A stretch of 47,215 nt of DNA from assembly GCA_029098265.1 (NCBI GenBank), contig JAQXNZ010000051.1, forward strand, positions 1 through 47,215, written 5' to 3'. Shown here piece by piece: positions 1-8,451 of the stretch (positions are counted from its first letter, which is position 1; each line of letters starts with the position of its first letter). A program made the position numbers and the translations under genes. Source of the stretch: Clostridia bacterium. GTDB taxonomy: Bacteria > Bacillota > Clostridia > Lachnospirales > Anaerotignaceae. The notes under the pieces are model-generated. The model did not search any database. It saw only the letters and a list, made by a program, of their open reading frames with translations, and was not told the origin of the DNA.

Positions 1-357
1 CAGCAGGCAGCTCAGCAGCTTTGCTCAGAGGTTGATGCAATATTTGTTCCCAATGACGCTGTTATCCAGAGTGCAATGCCTGTTGTTGCCGCAGCTGCAA
101 GAGAAGCAAAGATTCCCGTATACGGCAGCTCAGCTGTAATGGTAGCCGAGGGTGCTTTCGCAACACTTGCCATCAGCGATACAGAAATCGGTGCAATCAG
201 TGCAGATATGGCTATTGAAATACTTAACGGCAAGACTCCCGCTGAAATCCCTGCTGTTGAAGTAGAGGCAACTGAGGTTGTAATAAACAAAACAACAATG
301 GCGGCTATCGGAGCGGCTGTTGAAGCAGCAGACGGTATAATATTTGTAGAGGACTGA
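1..357 (+). CDS. ABC transporter substrate-binding protein, C-terminal part
   Basis: Open from the first base (frame 1, 118 residues visible) and stopping at TGA, so the N-terminus lies outside the window. The visible part has the periplasmic-binding-protein fold pattern of the ABC_sub_bind family (TrpX-like, COG2984): a stretch around VDAIFVPNDAVIQSAMP, then KIPVYGSS, then a C-terminal region ending in ADGIIFVED. In this family the protein is a lipid-anchored receptor that hands ligand to the permease and ATPase encoded directly downstream. The ORF track lists only a later internal ATG (76), which is not the start. Substrate is not readable from the sequence. TrpXYZ-type systems take aromatic amino acids, and aromatic biosynthesis genes lie nearby, so that is a reasonable guess only. 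Confidence 0.85.
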   Translation, partial: QQAAQQLCSEVDAIFVPNDAVIQSAMPVVAAAAREAKIPVYGSSAVMVAEGAFATLAISDTEIGAISADMAIEILNGKTPAEIPAVEVEATEVVINKTTMAAIGAAVEAADGIIFVED

Positions 358-369
358 TAAAGAATTGAG

Positions 370-393
370 CATAGCCCTATTAATGGGGCTATG
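370..393 (+). other. Intercistronic hairpin between binding protein and permease
   Basis: CATAGCCC and GGGCTATG form an 8-bp stem with an 8-base loop, placed just after the binding-protein stop and before the permease ribosome binding site. No T-run follows, so it is not a full terminator. Such hairpins commonly protect the upstream message, giving more binding protein than membrane components. That role is inferred from position. Confidence 0.5.
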
Positions 394-417
394 TACTGTA
401 TATTGGAGGAAGGTTTT

Positions 418-1320
418 ATGACGCTGTTTCTTGGTTCACTGCAGCTTGGACTGCTGTACGGCATACTCGCCATCGGCGTGTACATATCATTCAGAATATT
501 AAATATACCCGACCTTACTACCGAGGGAAGCTTTACTTTCGGACTGGCGGCATCGGCTATGTGTGCTGTGAACGGTCACTATATGCTCGGAATAATAATG
601 GCAATAGCGGCAGGAGCAGCGGCGGGTACCGTTACAGGTCTGCTTCAGACAAAATGCGGAATACACCCGGTGCTTTCGGGAATAATCACTTCCAGCGGAC
701 TTTATACAATAAATCTTGCGGTAATGAAAAATGCCGTAAACATTTCTCTCATAGGAAAAAACGAAATATTCTCAGCGGCTATGGCGGCTCTTCCGGAGCT
801 CAGCAGAGACACTGTAAAGTGCATAATAACGCTGATATTTGCGGCAATCGTATGCATTATTATAGTAGTATTTTTCAAAACGCACCTGGGACTTTGCATA
901 AGGGCAACGGGCGACAACGAGGCTATGGTATCTTCATCATCAATCAATGTTGATGCTACAAAAGTTATTTCACTGGCTGCTTCCAACGGCTGTGTAGCTC
1001 TTTCGGGCGGTATACTTGCCCAGTATCAGGGCTTTGCCGATATAAATTCAGGCTCCGGCATACTTGTTGTCGGTCTTGCGTCAGTCATAATCGGTGAGGT
1101 TGTTATGGGTAAACGCGGAGTTACGGTAGGTATCATTTCCGCTGTTGTAGGCTCCATAATCTACAGATATATACTGGCAGTTGCCACATCAACACATATA
1201 TTCCCTGCAACGGCGCTTAAGCTTATATCCGCAGTAATTGTTGCTGTTGCACTGTCCATACCGATGATAAAGAAGAATATAGCAATATCAAAGACAAAGG
1301 GGGCGCACAAGCATGCTTAA
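418..1320 (+). CDS. ABC transporter permease (COG4120, TrpY-like)
   Basis: A 300-residue, very hydrophobic protein with about eight to nine membrane spans, beginning LGSLQLGLLYGILAIGVYIS and containing the conserved NIPDLTTEGSFTFG region of BPD_transp_2-type permeases. It forms the membrane channel of the importer. The ORF track starts at 391, but ATG 418 is preceded by GGAGGAAGG at good spacing, and the residues before it overlap the upstream hairpin, so 418 is chosen. Its last 8 bases overlap the ATPase gene, implying translational coupling. Together with the flanking genes it makes a complete binding protein-permease-ATPase set. Substrate unknown; aromatic amino acids are possible from the family and context. 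Confidence 0.88.
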   Translation: MTLFLGSLQLGLLYGILAIGVYISFRILNIPDLTTEGSFTFGLAASAMCAVNGHYMLGIIMAIAAGAAAGTVTGLLQTKCGIHPVLSGIITSSGLYTINLAVMKNAVNISLIGKNEIFSAAMAALPELSRDTVKCIITLIFAAIVCIIIVVFFKTHLGLCIRATGDNEAMVSSSSINVDATKVISLAASNGCVALSGGILAQYQGFADINSGSGILVVGLASVIIGEVVMGKRGVTVGIISAVVGSIIYRYILAVATSTHIFPATALKLISAVIVAVALSIPMIKKNIAISKTKGAHKHA

Positions 1321-2107
1321 AGTTGATAACGCAGTGAAAATATTTTCACAGGGAACACCCAATGAGCATAAGGCCCTCAACAGCCTGAGCATACATCTTG
1401 AAAAAGGCGAATTTGTCACCATAGTAGGCTCCAACGGAGCAGGCAAATCAACGCTTTTCAACGCAATATGCGGAAACTTCCTGCTAGACAGCGGAAGTAT
1501 AGTGGTTGACGGAAAAGATATAACATTTATGAAGGAGTATAAAAGAGCCAGCTTCATAGGCCGTGTTTTCCAGGACCCCATGAAGGGAACAGCTCCCAAT
1601 ATGACAATAGAGGAAAACCTTGCACTGGCATATTCCAGAAGCCGCAGCGGCCCCTTCGGCATAGCCGTAAGAAAAAAGGACCATGACATGTTTGCCGAGG
1701 CGCTTTCGGAGTTCGGCATGGGACTTGAGGACAGAATGAAAACAAAGGTCGGTCTGCTCTCGGGCGGACAGAGACAGGTAGTTACGCTTCTGATGTGTAC
1801 GCTTGTTACACCGAAGCTTCTGCTTCTGGATGAACATACGGCGGCTCTTGACCCTGCAACAGCCGAAAAGGTTATGGAGATAACGAACAAAATCGTATCA
1901 AGAAACAACATCACAACGATGATGATAACCCATAACATGAATTCAGCCCTTAAGACAGGTACAAGAACCATAATGATGGACTCGGGTGAAATAATACTTG
2001 ATACATCGGGAGAGGAAAGGGCAAAGATGACCCTTGACGACCTGCTCCAGCTCTATTCACTCAAAAAGAAGGAAGCCTTTGCCAACGACAGAATGCTTCT
2101 TAACTGA
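1313..2107 (+). CDS. ABC transporter ATP-binding protein (COG1101, TrpZ-like)
   Basis: 264 residues with all ABC ATPase signatures: Walker A GSNGAGKST near residue 38, the signature LSGGQRQ, Walker B LLLLDEHTAALDP, and the switch histidine in MITHNM. It powers the importer encoded just upstream. The start ATG lies inside the end of the permease gene (8-base overlap) after a purine-rich AAAGGGGG. It is the last gene of the transporter operon: a strong bidirectional terminator follows at once and the next gene is on the other strand. Confidence 0.93.
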   Translation: MLKVDNAVKIFSQGTPNEHKALNSLSIHLEKGEFVTIVGSNGAGKSTLFNAICGNFLLDSGSIVVDGKDITFMKEYKRASFIGRVFQDPMKGTAPNMTIEENLALAYSRSRSGPFGIAVRKKDHDMFAEALSEFGMGLEDRMKTKVGLLSGGQRQVVTLLMCTLVTPKLLLLDEHTAALDPATAEKVMEITNKIVSRNNITTMMITHNMNSALKTGTRTIMMDSGEIILDTSGEERAKMTLDDLLQLYSLKKKEAFANDRMLLN

Positions 2108-2117
2108 TGACAGCAAT

Positions 2118-2162
2118 AAAAATCTCCTTATTATCAGAATGATGACAATAAGGAGATTTTTT
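2118..2162. terminator. Bidirectional intrinsic terminator
   Basis: AAAAATCTCCTTATT pairs with AATAAGGAGATTTTT around a short loop, with T-runs on both strands. It lies between two convergent genes (ABC ATPase and S41 peptidase), so it can end both transcripts. Confidence 0.85.
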
Positions 2163-2163
2163 G

Positions 2164-3120
2164 TTAACTATCCGATTCATTTTCCTTTAATTCCACGCCC
2201 AACTCGTCTGCCAATGTATCAACGGTAAACTCACGGTCAGGCTCAATACCCTTGCCGTGTATGGCTTCACCTGACGGCGTTTCCCATGTGAACATGGTGG
2301 CAATTAAATAATAATCATTTTTCAGAGGCATGGTATACTGTCCTATGCCCTTGCCGTAGGTGGTTTCGCCCAAAAGCACCACGTTGTCAAGGTTGTCCCT
2401 CAGGGCGCCTATGAGTATTTCCGCCGATGAAGCCGTATTTTTGTCCTGCAGTATTATTATTTTATCAAAGTCAAATACGGGTGCACTTTTGGATTTTATT
2501 GTATCCGACAGGAATGACATTTTTGCTTTTTCGTTGGCTATTACGGCTCCCTTTTCAAGGAACATGTCGGCTATCTTCTCAACTGCGGATACATATCCGC
2601 CGGGATTTCCCCTAAGGTCAAGTATAAGTGTATTGTATTCGGATATATCGGCGGCATTTTCCTTAACAAAGCCGTAGGATTCATCGGTGAAGTTGGTTAT
2701 GCCCAGGTAGGCCGAATTATCCGTAAAGGGGAACCATTGACAGCTGTTTCCCTCCTCCTTCTCACTTTCTATTCTTGCCGTATATTCAACGGGGAGATAT
2801 ATGTGGGTATATCTGTCGCCGCTGTATTCATAAAGCTTTTCGGTAAAAATACTTATTACTGTATCGTCAAAGCTTTGTGATATATCACTGTCGGTCTGTT
2901 CCAGTTCCTCGTCTATCAGCTCCCGCAGGCTGTCCTCATAGACGTAGCCTCTTGTCATAACTGTCTTAAAGACAATATAATCGTAATTGCTGTATATTAT
3001 ATATCCCAATGCCGCCGCCGTGAGCGCCAGAAGAACAGAAAGTATTATAATGGCATATTTCTGCTTTCTGACAGTATTTTCTGGTGTGATTGGTGTATTT
3101 TTGTTTTCGCTGTTTTCCAT
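2164..3120 (-). CDS. S41 family (C-terminal processing-like) serine peptidase, membrane anchored
   Basis: 318 residues from the preferred ATG. An N-terminal membrane anchor (about residues 20-43) leaves the catalytic part outside the cell. The tail-specific protease core is clear: LDLRGNPGG, then the nucleophile region NTASSAE and the general-base lysine in TTYGKG, giving the Ser-Lys dyad of family S41. The region between anchor and core is short and I see no convincing PDZ domain, so it is smaller than standard CtpA/CtpB proteases. The ORF track starts at an in-frame GTG (3129); ATG 3120 is preferred because AAGGCGG sits at normal spacing before it. It is monocistronic, convergent with the ABC operon and separated by a terminator from the aro operon upstream. 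Substrate unknown. Confidence 0.85.
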   Translation of the reverse strand: MENSENKNTPITPENTVRKQKYAIIILSVLLALTAAALGYIIYSNYDYIVFKTVMTRGYVYEDSLRELIDEELEQTDSDISQSFDDTVISIFTEKLYEYSGDRYTHIYLPVEYTARIESEKEEGNSCQWFPFTDNSAYLGITNFTDESYGFVKENAADISEYNTLILDLRGNPGGYVSAVEKIADMFLEKGAVIANEKAKMSFLSDTIKSKSAPVFDFDKIIILQDKNTASSAEILIGALRDNLDNVVLLGETTYGKGIGQYTMPLKNDYYLIATMFTWETPSGEAIHGKGIEPDREFTVDTLADELGVELKENESDS

Positions 3121-3242
3121 GACATTCACCGCCTTAATATATGAATTAATGACAGTATATCATCTGAAACGACTTTTTGCATTAGAAATATGTGCTGTCG
3201 AAAGCTTATTATGCCAATGAATTTCTATTGCCAAAAGAACAC

Positions 3243-3268
3243 TAAAAAAGCCGGTCTGAATGACCGGC
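3243..3268 (-). terminator. Terminator of the aro operon
   Basis: Read on the minus strand, GCCGGTC and GACCGGC form a 7-bp stem followed by a TTTTTT run. It sits just after the stop of the SGNH hydrolase, the last gene of the aroF-tyrA-aroA transcript. Confidence 0.85.
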
Positions 3269-3273
3269 AAAAA

Positions 3274-3897
3274 TTATTTTTTATTTATTATATCCTCTAT
3301 TACAGGCTTGGCTGTTTTGTATACCTCATTGAAGAAAAGCTCATAGCCCTCGGTGCTTATATGCTGTCCGTCCCATTGAAGCAGGGGCTTAAGTCCGCCG
3401 GGCTGACTGTTGAATACACTGTTCATGTCTATTAAGGGCAGACCGTATTTTCCGGCCTTTTCCTTTATCAGCTCGCAGTATTTTACAAGAACGGAGTTTT
3501 CTATAAATGGCATGTCCTCTTCCTCAATAACGGGGGTAGGGGTGATAAGTATCATTTTTGAACCTGACTGAAGGGAACGCTCGATTATTCTGTCATAATT
3601 GAACGAAAATTCCTCAAGACCAACATGGTACCATGCGCTGTAGGCGCCGTCATTGGAACCGAAAAGCATTATTATAAGGTCGGGATTGTAGCTTTTAAGC
3701 TCATCATCAATACGCTTGAGACCCGCTCTTGAGCTCTCTCCGTTGACGCCTCGGTTTTTAATGGCTATTGGTACGTCGGGGAAATCCTCTTTTACCTTTG
3801 CTCTGAACAGCGAAACATAGTCCTTGCCGTATTCTGCGCAGTAGCCGTAGGTTATGCTGTCTCCGAAGCATACTATGGTTATGCCGTCCATTTTCAT
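3274..3897 (-). CDS. SGNH/GDSL family hydrolase
   Basis: 207 residues without a signal peptide. All SGNH blocks are visible: GDSITYG near the N-terminus (Ser nucleophile), GVNGESS (block II Gly), FGSNDG (block III Asn) and DGQHIS near the C-terminus (catalytic Asp and His). The family cleaves ester bonds in lipids, acyl-CoAs or acetylated sugars. The ATG overlaps the aroA stop in an ATGA, so it is translationally coupled as the last gene of the aromatic operon. No known step of the shikimate pathway needs an esterase, so the association is unexplained. A second in-frame ATG two codons later is an alternative start. Confidence 0.85.
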   Translation of the reverse strand: MKMDGITIVCFGDSITYGYCAEYGKDYVSLFRAKVKEDFPDVPIAIKNRGVNGESSRAGLKRIDDELKSYNPDLIIMLFGSNDGAYSAWYHVGLEEFSFNYDRIIERSLQSGSKMILITPTPVIEEEDMPFIENSVLVKYCELIKEKAGKYGLPLIDMNSVFNSQPGGLKPLLQWDGQHISTEGYELFFNEVYKTAKPVIEDIINKK

Positions 3898-5180
3898 TCC
3901 TCCCTCATATTGTCAAGCATGGAGAAAAATCCGGGGAAGGATATGTCTACACATTCTGAATTATTTATAACGGTTTCACCCTCTGCGCCCAGTGCCGCAA
4001 CGGCAACACTCATAGCAACACGATGGTCATCATAGCTTTCGCATACGGTGCCCTTAAGGGGTCTGCCGCCTCTTATTATCATTCCGTCATCGGTCTCCGT
4101 TATGTCGGCACCCATTTTTCTAAGCTCCGAAGCCATAGTTTTTATACGGTCGGATTCCTTTACCTTAAGCTCCTGGGCGTCCGCAATGACTGTTTCGCCG
4201 TCGGCGTAGCAGGCCGCTGCGGAAATGACGGGTATCTCATCAATAAGCTTGGGTATTATATCGCCCTTTATGACAGTGCCGTGCAGTCTGCATGACTTTG
4301 TTTTTATATCGGCTACAGCCTCGCCGCATACCGTTCTTTCGTTAAGCAGCTCTATATCGGCACCCATTGCTCTGAAGGCTGTAATTATTCCTGTTCTTGT
4401 GGGGTTTATACCTACATTTTTTACAATTACTTCCGAATCGGCACATATAAGCGCCGCCGCAATGAAATAGGCCGCCGAGGAAATATCTCCGGGTACGGAA
4501 ATATCCCTTGCGGTAAGCTCCTCAACGGGAGTAACTACTATTGTGTTTCCTTCTTTTTTAATATTGGCTCCGAGATAATTGAGCATAATCTCGGTATGGT
4601 CTCTGGTGGCTTCGGGTTCTGTTATTCTTGTTACACCATCGGCATACAGACCTGCAAGTATAATGGCGCTCTTTACCTGGGCGCTGGCAACGGGCAGTGT
4701 ATAGTCAACGGCCTTAAGTTCTGCACCCTCAATAGTCAGGGGAGCCGTAAGCTTTTCGCCGTCGGAGGTTATTTTTCCGCCCATAAGTCCCAGTGGCATG
4801 GCTACACGTCCCATAGGTCTTTTTTGTATGGATTTGTCGCCTGTTATATGTGTTGTGAAGGGCTGTGCCGCAAGCAGACCGCTCATCAGGCGGAGAGTTG
4901 TTCCGCTGTTGCCCACATCAAGGGGCTCGGACGGTGCGGAAAGACCGTGAAGTCCCTTGCCGTGTACAGTTACGTTTGTTCCGTCAAGCTCTATATCCAC
5001 ACCGAGCTTTTTAAAACAGCTTATGGTTGACAGACAGTCCTCACCCGTAAGAAAGCCGCTGACATGGGTGTCGCCCTTGGCTATGGAGCCGAGCATCACC
5101 GAGCGGTGGGATATGGATTTGTCACCGGGCACTGTTACCTCGGCATGTACTCTTTTTGCAGACTTTATTGCTGCGTTCAT
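3894..5180 (-). CDS. aroA: 3-phosphoshikimate 1-carboxyvinyltransferase (EPSP synthase)
   Basis: Joins shikimate 3-phosphate and phosphoenolpyruvate to make EPSP, the sixth step of the shikimate pathway, in the cytoplasm. 428 residues, normal for the family. Signatures: PGDKSISHRS at the N-terminus, GNSGTTLRL, RPMGRV, SAQVKSA, TRDHTE, LIDEIP and KESDRI. The RDHTE, GDKS and SAQVK motifs fit the class II (Bacillus/CP4-type) group. The ORF begins at 5189 (ATGA overlap with tyrA), but AAAGGA directly abuts that ATG and stands 7 bases before ATG 5180. Starting at 5180 also puts GDKS at the usual distance, so it is preferred. It lies between tyrA and the SGNH hydrolase in one tight operon. Confidence 0.96.
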   Translation of the reverse strand: MNAAIKSAKRVHAEVTVPGDKSISHRSVMLGSIAKGDTHVSGFLTGEDCLSTISCFKKLGVDIELDGTNVTVHGKGLHGLSAPSEPLDVGNSGTTLRLMSGLLAAQPFTTHITGDKSIQKRPMGRVAMPLGLMGGKITSDGEKLTAPLTIEGAELKAVDYTLPVASAQVKSAIILAGLYADGVTRITEPEATRDHTEIMLNYLGANIKKEGNTIVVTPVEELTARDISVPGDISSAAYFIAAALICADSEVIVKNVGINPTRTGIITAFRAMGADIELLNERTVCGEAVADIKTKSCRLHGTVIKGDIIPKLIDEIPVISAAACYADGETVIADAQELKVKESDRIKTMASELRKMGADITETDDGMIIRGGRPLKGTVCESYDDHRVAMSVAVAALGAEGETVINNSECVDISFPGFFSMLDNMREE

Positions 5181-5185
5181 ATATA

Positions 5186-6283
5186 TCATTCCTTTACGGT
5201 TACTTCATAGTTCATATCACGGAGAAGTTCAACGCTTCGCTGACGGTCCTCCTCGGAGTCAAAGGCGAAGGTAAGGGCGCCGCTGTTGTTTTCACGGCTG
5301 TTAACAATTCCCATGTTTTTAATGTTGATGCCGTTGCTGGAGAAAAGAACGGCGATAATGGCAATACTGCCGGGACGGTCAAGCACATCGACGTCTATCT
5401 CGTAGCGTTTTACAAAGGCCTTTGGCGTAGTTGTGTTGAAGGAATTCCTGTACTGCTGGGCATCATGGAAATAATCATATACATCCTCGTGCCTGTCGTT
5501 TACAATGGAGTCCTTTATGCCGCTTATTACGTCCGAAAGGGAGTCCAGAACGGATATTATATCTTCCTTGTTCTCAAACATTATGCTTTCCCACATATCG
5601 GCACTGGAGGACGCAATTCTTGTTATGTCCTTAAATCCGCCTGCCGCCAGAAGATGCATATATCCCTTGTCGGAGTCCAGCTTCTTTACGTTGTTAACGA
5701 GGGCGGCGGCAATAATATGGGGAACATGGCTGATTGAAGCCACGGCATAGTCATGCTCGTAGGGCGAGATGATAATGGGGATAGCTCCTATTTTTTCGGT
5801 CATTTCCTTAAATTCGGCAGTCTTTTCCTCAGGAACTGTTTCACCCGGAGTAATTATATAGTAGGCATTTTCAAACAGGTGCTCCTTGGATGCGTTGTAT
5901 CTGAAACGCTCTGAGCCTGCCATAGGGTGTCCGCCGATATAGGTTATGGAATCTTCAATGGTCTTCATATCGTCATATATATGCGCCTTTGTACTGCCCA
6001 CATCCGATATTACACAGTCCTTGCCGACTATGGGTGCCAGCTGTTTTGCGTAATCGAATATTTTATCAACGGGCGTGCATATAAACACTATATCACAGCC
6101 CCCGAATATATTCGAAACTCCCAAAGAGTACTCGTCAATGATACCCTCGGCCTTGGCTGTTATAAGAACATCCTCGCTTCTGTTGGCGGCAACAATGGTT
6201 TCGGCACCGTAGCGGTTTCTAAGGGCCTTGCAGAGAGAGCCTCCTATTAGACCCAGTCCGACAACGCCGACTTTTTTATACAT
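5186..6283 (-). CDS. tyrA: Prephenate dehydrogenase with C-terminal ACT domain
   Basis: Oxidative decarboxylation of prephenate to 4-hydroxyphenylpyruvate, the committed step to tyrosine. 365 residues. The N-terminal Rossmann motif VGLGLIGGSL is followed by the family motifs DVGSTK and GGHPMAGSE, then an all-helical dimerisation region. A C-terminal ACT domain begins about residue 295 (DVDVLDRPGSIA), which suggests allosteric feedback, probably by tyrosine. Its ATG shares one base with the aroF stop (TGATG) and GGGAGGAAA precedes it. There is no fused chorismate mutase domain. Confidence 0.95.
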   Translation of the reverse strand: MYKKVGVVGLGLIGGSLCKALRNRYGAETIVAANRSEDVLITAKAEGIIDEYSLGVSNIFGGCDIVFICTPVDKIFDYAKQLAPIVGKDCVISDVGSTKAHIYDDMKTIEDSITYIGGHPMAGSERFRYNASKEHLFENAYYIITPGETVPEEKTAEFKEMTEKIGAIPIIISPYEHDYAVASISHVPHIIAAALVNNVKKLDSDKGYMHLLAAGGFKDITRIASSSADMWESIMFENKEDIISVLDSLSDVISGIKDSIVNDRHEDVYDYFHDAQQYRNSFNTTTPKAFVKRYEIDVDVLDRPGSIAIIAVLFSSNGINIKNMGIVNSRENNSGALTFAFDSEEDRQRSVELLRDMNYEVTVKE

Positions 6284-7296
6284 CAGAATTTCCTCCCAGC
6301 AAGCTCAATGAAAGGACGAAGCTCATCTGTAAGAGCTTTGAAATCCTCAGCGTTAAGGCTCTGCGCTCCGTCGGAAAGAGCCTTTTCGGGGCAGGGATGT
6401 ACCTCTATCATAAGTCCGTCTGCGCCTACTGCTACAGCGGCTTTGCTGAGAGGTGAGATGTATGCCCTTACGCCTGATGCATGGCTGGGGTCAACTATTA
6501 TGGGAAGATGAGTTTTTGACCTGAGTACGGGTACAGCGCTTATATCAAGGGTATTTCTTGTGCTGGTTTCAAAGGTTCTGATACCTCTTTCGCAGAGGAT
6601 AACGTCCTCATTGCCCTCGCTCATAATGTACTCTGCGGCGTTAAGCCACTCATCAATGGTAGCCGCAAGACCTCTCTTAAGCATAACGGGTTTGTTTATT
6701 CTTCCTGCTTCCTTAAGAAGCTCAAAGTTCTGCATGTTTCTTGCACCTATCTGGATAATGTCCACATAGTTTACAGCGGCCTCAAGGGCATGCTCGCTTG
6801 TAACCTCTGTGATTATCTTAAGGCCTGTTGCCTCTCTTGCCTCTGCCATGTACTTAAGGCCTTCCACCTCAAGACCCTGGAAAGAGTAGGGTGATGTACG
6901 GGGTTTGTATGCGCCGCCTCTGAGTATCTGTGCTCCGCCTGCCTTTGCGGCTTCTGCCGTAGCGATAAGCTGGTCATGGCTTTCAACGGCACAGGGGCCT
7001 GCCATAATAACAAAGTTGTCTCCGCCTATTTTTACGCCGTCAACATCAATGACAGTGGGTTCTGTTTTGAATTTTTTGTTGGCAAGTTTGTATGTCTCGC
7101 TGACCTGGATTATGCGGTCAACATCGGGAAGAAGCTCGGGATTTTTTTCAAGAAGCTTTCTCTTATCACCTACAACGCCGATAAGGGTTGTATTTTCACC
7201 CCTTGAAAGGTGGGCTGTAAGGCCGAGACCCTCAATGGTCTTTATTACATTACCGAGATTGTCCTCGGAAAATTTCGGTTTCATTACTATAATCAT
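6283..7296 (-). CDS. aroF: 3-deoxy-7-phosphoheptulonate (DAHP) synthase, type I with N-terminal FDL domain
   Basis: Condenses phosphoenolpyruvate with erythrose 4-phosphate, the entry to aromatic biosynthesis. 337 residues, the Thermotoga/Bacillus-type architecture: a ferredoxin-like regulatory domain (about 1-70) and a TIM-barrel with MAGPCAVES, RGGAYKPRTSPYSFQG, IGARNMQNF, LKRGLAAT, DPSHASG and a C-terminal EVHPCPEKALSDG. The N-terminal domain normally carries feedback inhibition by Tyr or Phe. It is the first gene of an aroF-tyrA-aroA-SGNH operon. A promoter and a large leader hairpin lie upstream. Confidence 0.96.
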   Translation of the reverse strand: MIIVMKPKFSEDNLGNVIKTIEGLGLTAHLSRGENTTLIGVVGDKRKLLEKNPELLPDVDRIIQVSETYKLANKKFKTEPTVIDVDGVKIGGDNFVIMAGPCAVESHDQLIATAEAAKAGGAQILRGGAYKPRTSPYSFQGLEVEGLKYMAEAREATGLKIITEVTSEHALEAAVNYVDIIQIGARNMQNFELLKEAGRINKPVMLKRGLAATIDEWLNAAEYIMSEGNEDVILCERGIRTFETSTRNTLDISAVPVLRSKTHLPIIVDPSHASGVRAYISPLSKAAVAVGADGLMIEVHPCPEKALSDGAQSLNAEDFKALTDELRPFIELAGRKF

Positions 7297-7331
7297 TTGG
7301 TTTTCCTCCGTTTCAGCATATATCTTTTTTT

Positions 7332-7380
7332 ACTGTCCGTGTACAGGGGCAGACAGAGTCTGCGCATGTACACGGACGGT
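7332..7380 (-). promoter_or_regulatory. Long leader hairpin upstream of aroF
   Basis: Fourteen-base arms (7332-7345 and 7367-7380, one G-T wobble) enclose a second perfect stem (GCAGAC/GTCTGC) with a 3-base loop. It lies about 10-60 bases after the predicted aroF start of transcription and 36 bases before the aroF ATG. On the minus strand it is followed by A's, not T's, so it is not an ordinary terminator. It may be a regulatory or stabilising leader structure; the arm sequence could alternatively be a protein operator. Confidence 0.6.
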
Positions 7381-7397
7381 ACCTTTACATGCTTATA

Positions 7398-7426
7398 ATC
7401 ATATAACAACAGCAGGATAAAATCAA
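7398..7426 (-). promoter_or_regulatory. Predicted sigma-A promoter of the aroF operon
   Basis: On the minus strand TTGATT, a 17-base spacer and TATGAT. Transcription would begin near 7391, giving a leader of about 95 bases that contains the hairpin at 7332-7380. Confidence 0.55.
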
Positions 7427-7542
7427 TAATAATTTTTGAATGCAAAGTGCTAAAGTGGGAAAAATGTCAGCATAAATTTTTTTCGGCAAGTCATTAAAGC
7501 GGCAGGTCATAAATACTATTAATTTAGAACGGAGGATGAGAC

Positions 7543-8451
7543 ATGCTTAAAAGAAACGTGACGGATTGTTTCGGTCCGAGGATAAGGGAACTGCTGACGA
7601 CCTATGACTGGCAGGACATCAGCGAAATAAGGCTTAGAACAGGCAGACCGCTGATATTAAGAAGCGGAGCAAAGGAATATTTTGTCGGAAGCGGCGGACT
7701 GCCCACAGGCGGCATACAAAATGCCTATAGGGCGTCGCAAAGCGATTTAAAAGAAACGGTAAATATGATAAGCAACTATTCACTTTACGCCGTTCAGGAA
7801 CAGCTGAAATTCGGCTACATAACCGTGGAGGGCGGACACAGGGCGGCTCTTGGCGGCAGTACCGTATGCGAAAACGGAAAAATAACCTGCATTAAAAATA
7901 TAAGCTCCGTATCCATGCGTGTGGCCTGTGAAAGAAAGGGCTGCGCCGCTGAGGCCGTAAAATATGTCATCGGTGAGCCGATAAAGAATACGCTTATCGT
8001 ATCGCCTGTCTGCGGAGGAAAAACCACCATGCTTCGGGACATGTTAAGGATACTCAGTGACGGCGGACTTACTGTAGGCATATCCGACGAGAGAGGTGAG
8101 ATAGCCGCCTGCTATGAGGGGATGCCGCAGTTAGACGTGGGGGAAAGGACGGATGTACTGGACTGCTGTCCCAAGGCAGAGGGCATGTCGATGCTTGTAA
8201 GAAATATGTCTCCAGACATAGCGGCGGCGGACGAGATAGGCTCAAAGGAGGACATACGGGCCATGAGAGAAGCGGCCCTTTCGGGTACGGCGGTAATATG
8301 TACAGCCCACGGTACGGGCTTTGACGATATTATAAAAAGACTGCCCGAAGTGGCGGATTTTTTTGACGTTTTCATAATTCTCGAGGGAAGAAATTCACCG
8401 GGGAAAATAAAGAAGATTTTAAACAGCAGGGGGGAAGCGCTGTGCTTATAA
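7543..8451 (+). CDS. spoIIIAA: Stage III sporulation protein AA, secretion-type ATPase
   Basis: 302 residues. First gene of the spoIIIA operon, whose products build the SpoIIIA-SpoIIQ channel (feeding tube) between mother cell and forespore. SpoIIIAA is the cytoplasmic ATPase, related to type II/IV secretion motors. The P-loop region reads VSPVCGGKTTMLRD, where Ser replaces the usual first Gly/Ala of Walker A. DERGEIAAC and ADEIGSKED supply the Walker B and conserved regions. A strong AACGGAGG precedes the ATG. Weak sigma-E-like elements (CATAAATT, then CATTAAAG 13 bases later) occur 50-75 bases upstream. Expression in the mother cell under sigma-E is expected from the family. Confidence 0.95.
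   Translation: MLKRNVTDCFGPRIRELLTTYDWQDISEIRLRTGRPLILRSGAKEYFVGSGGLPTGGIQNAYRASQSDLKETVNMISNYSLYAVQEQLKFGYITVEGGHRAALGGSTVCENGKITCIKNISSVSMRVACERKGCAAEAVKYVIGEPIKNTLIVSPVCGGKTTMLRDMLRILSDGGLTVGISDERGEIAACYEGMPQLDVGERTDVLDCCPKAEGMSMLVRNMSPDIAAADEIGSKEDIRAMREAALSGTAVICTAHGTGFDDIIKRLPEVADFFDVFIILEGRNSPGKIKKILNSRGEALCL

Noticed and set aside
5156-5737. 193-residue plus-strand ORF over tyrA/aroA
   Set aside because: Antisense shadow of two well-identified genes.
7332-7380. aroF leader hairpin as an intrinsic terminator
   Set aside because: On the transcribed (minus) strand it is followed by A's. On the plus strand no gene ends here and no T-run follows.
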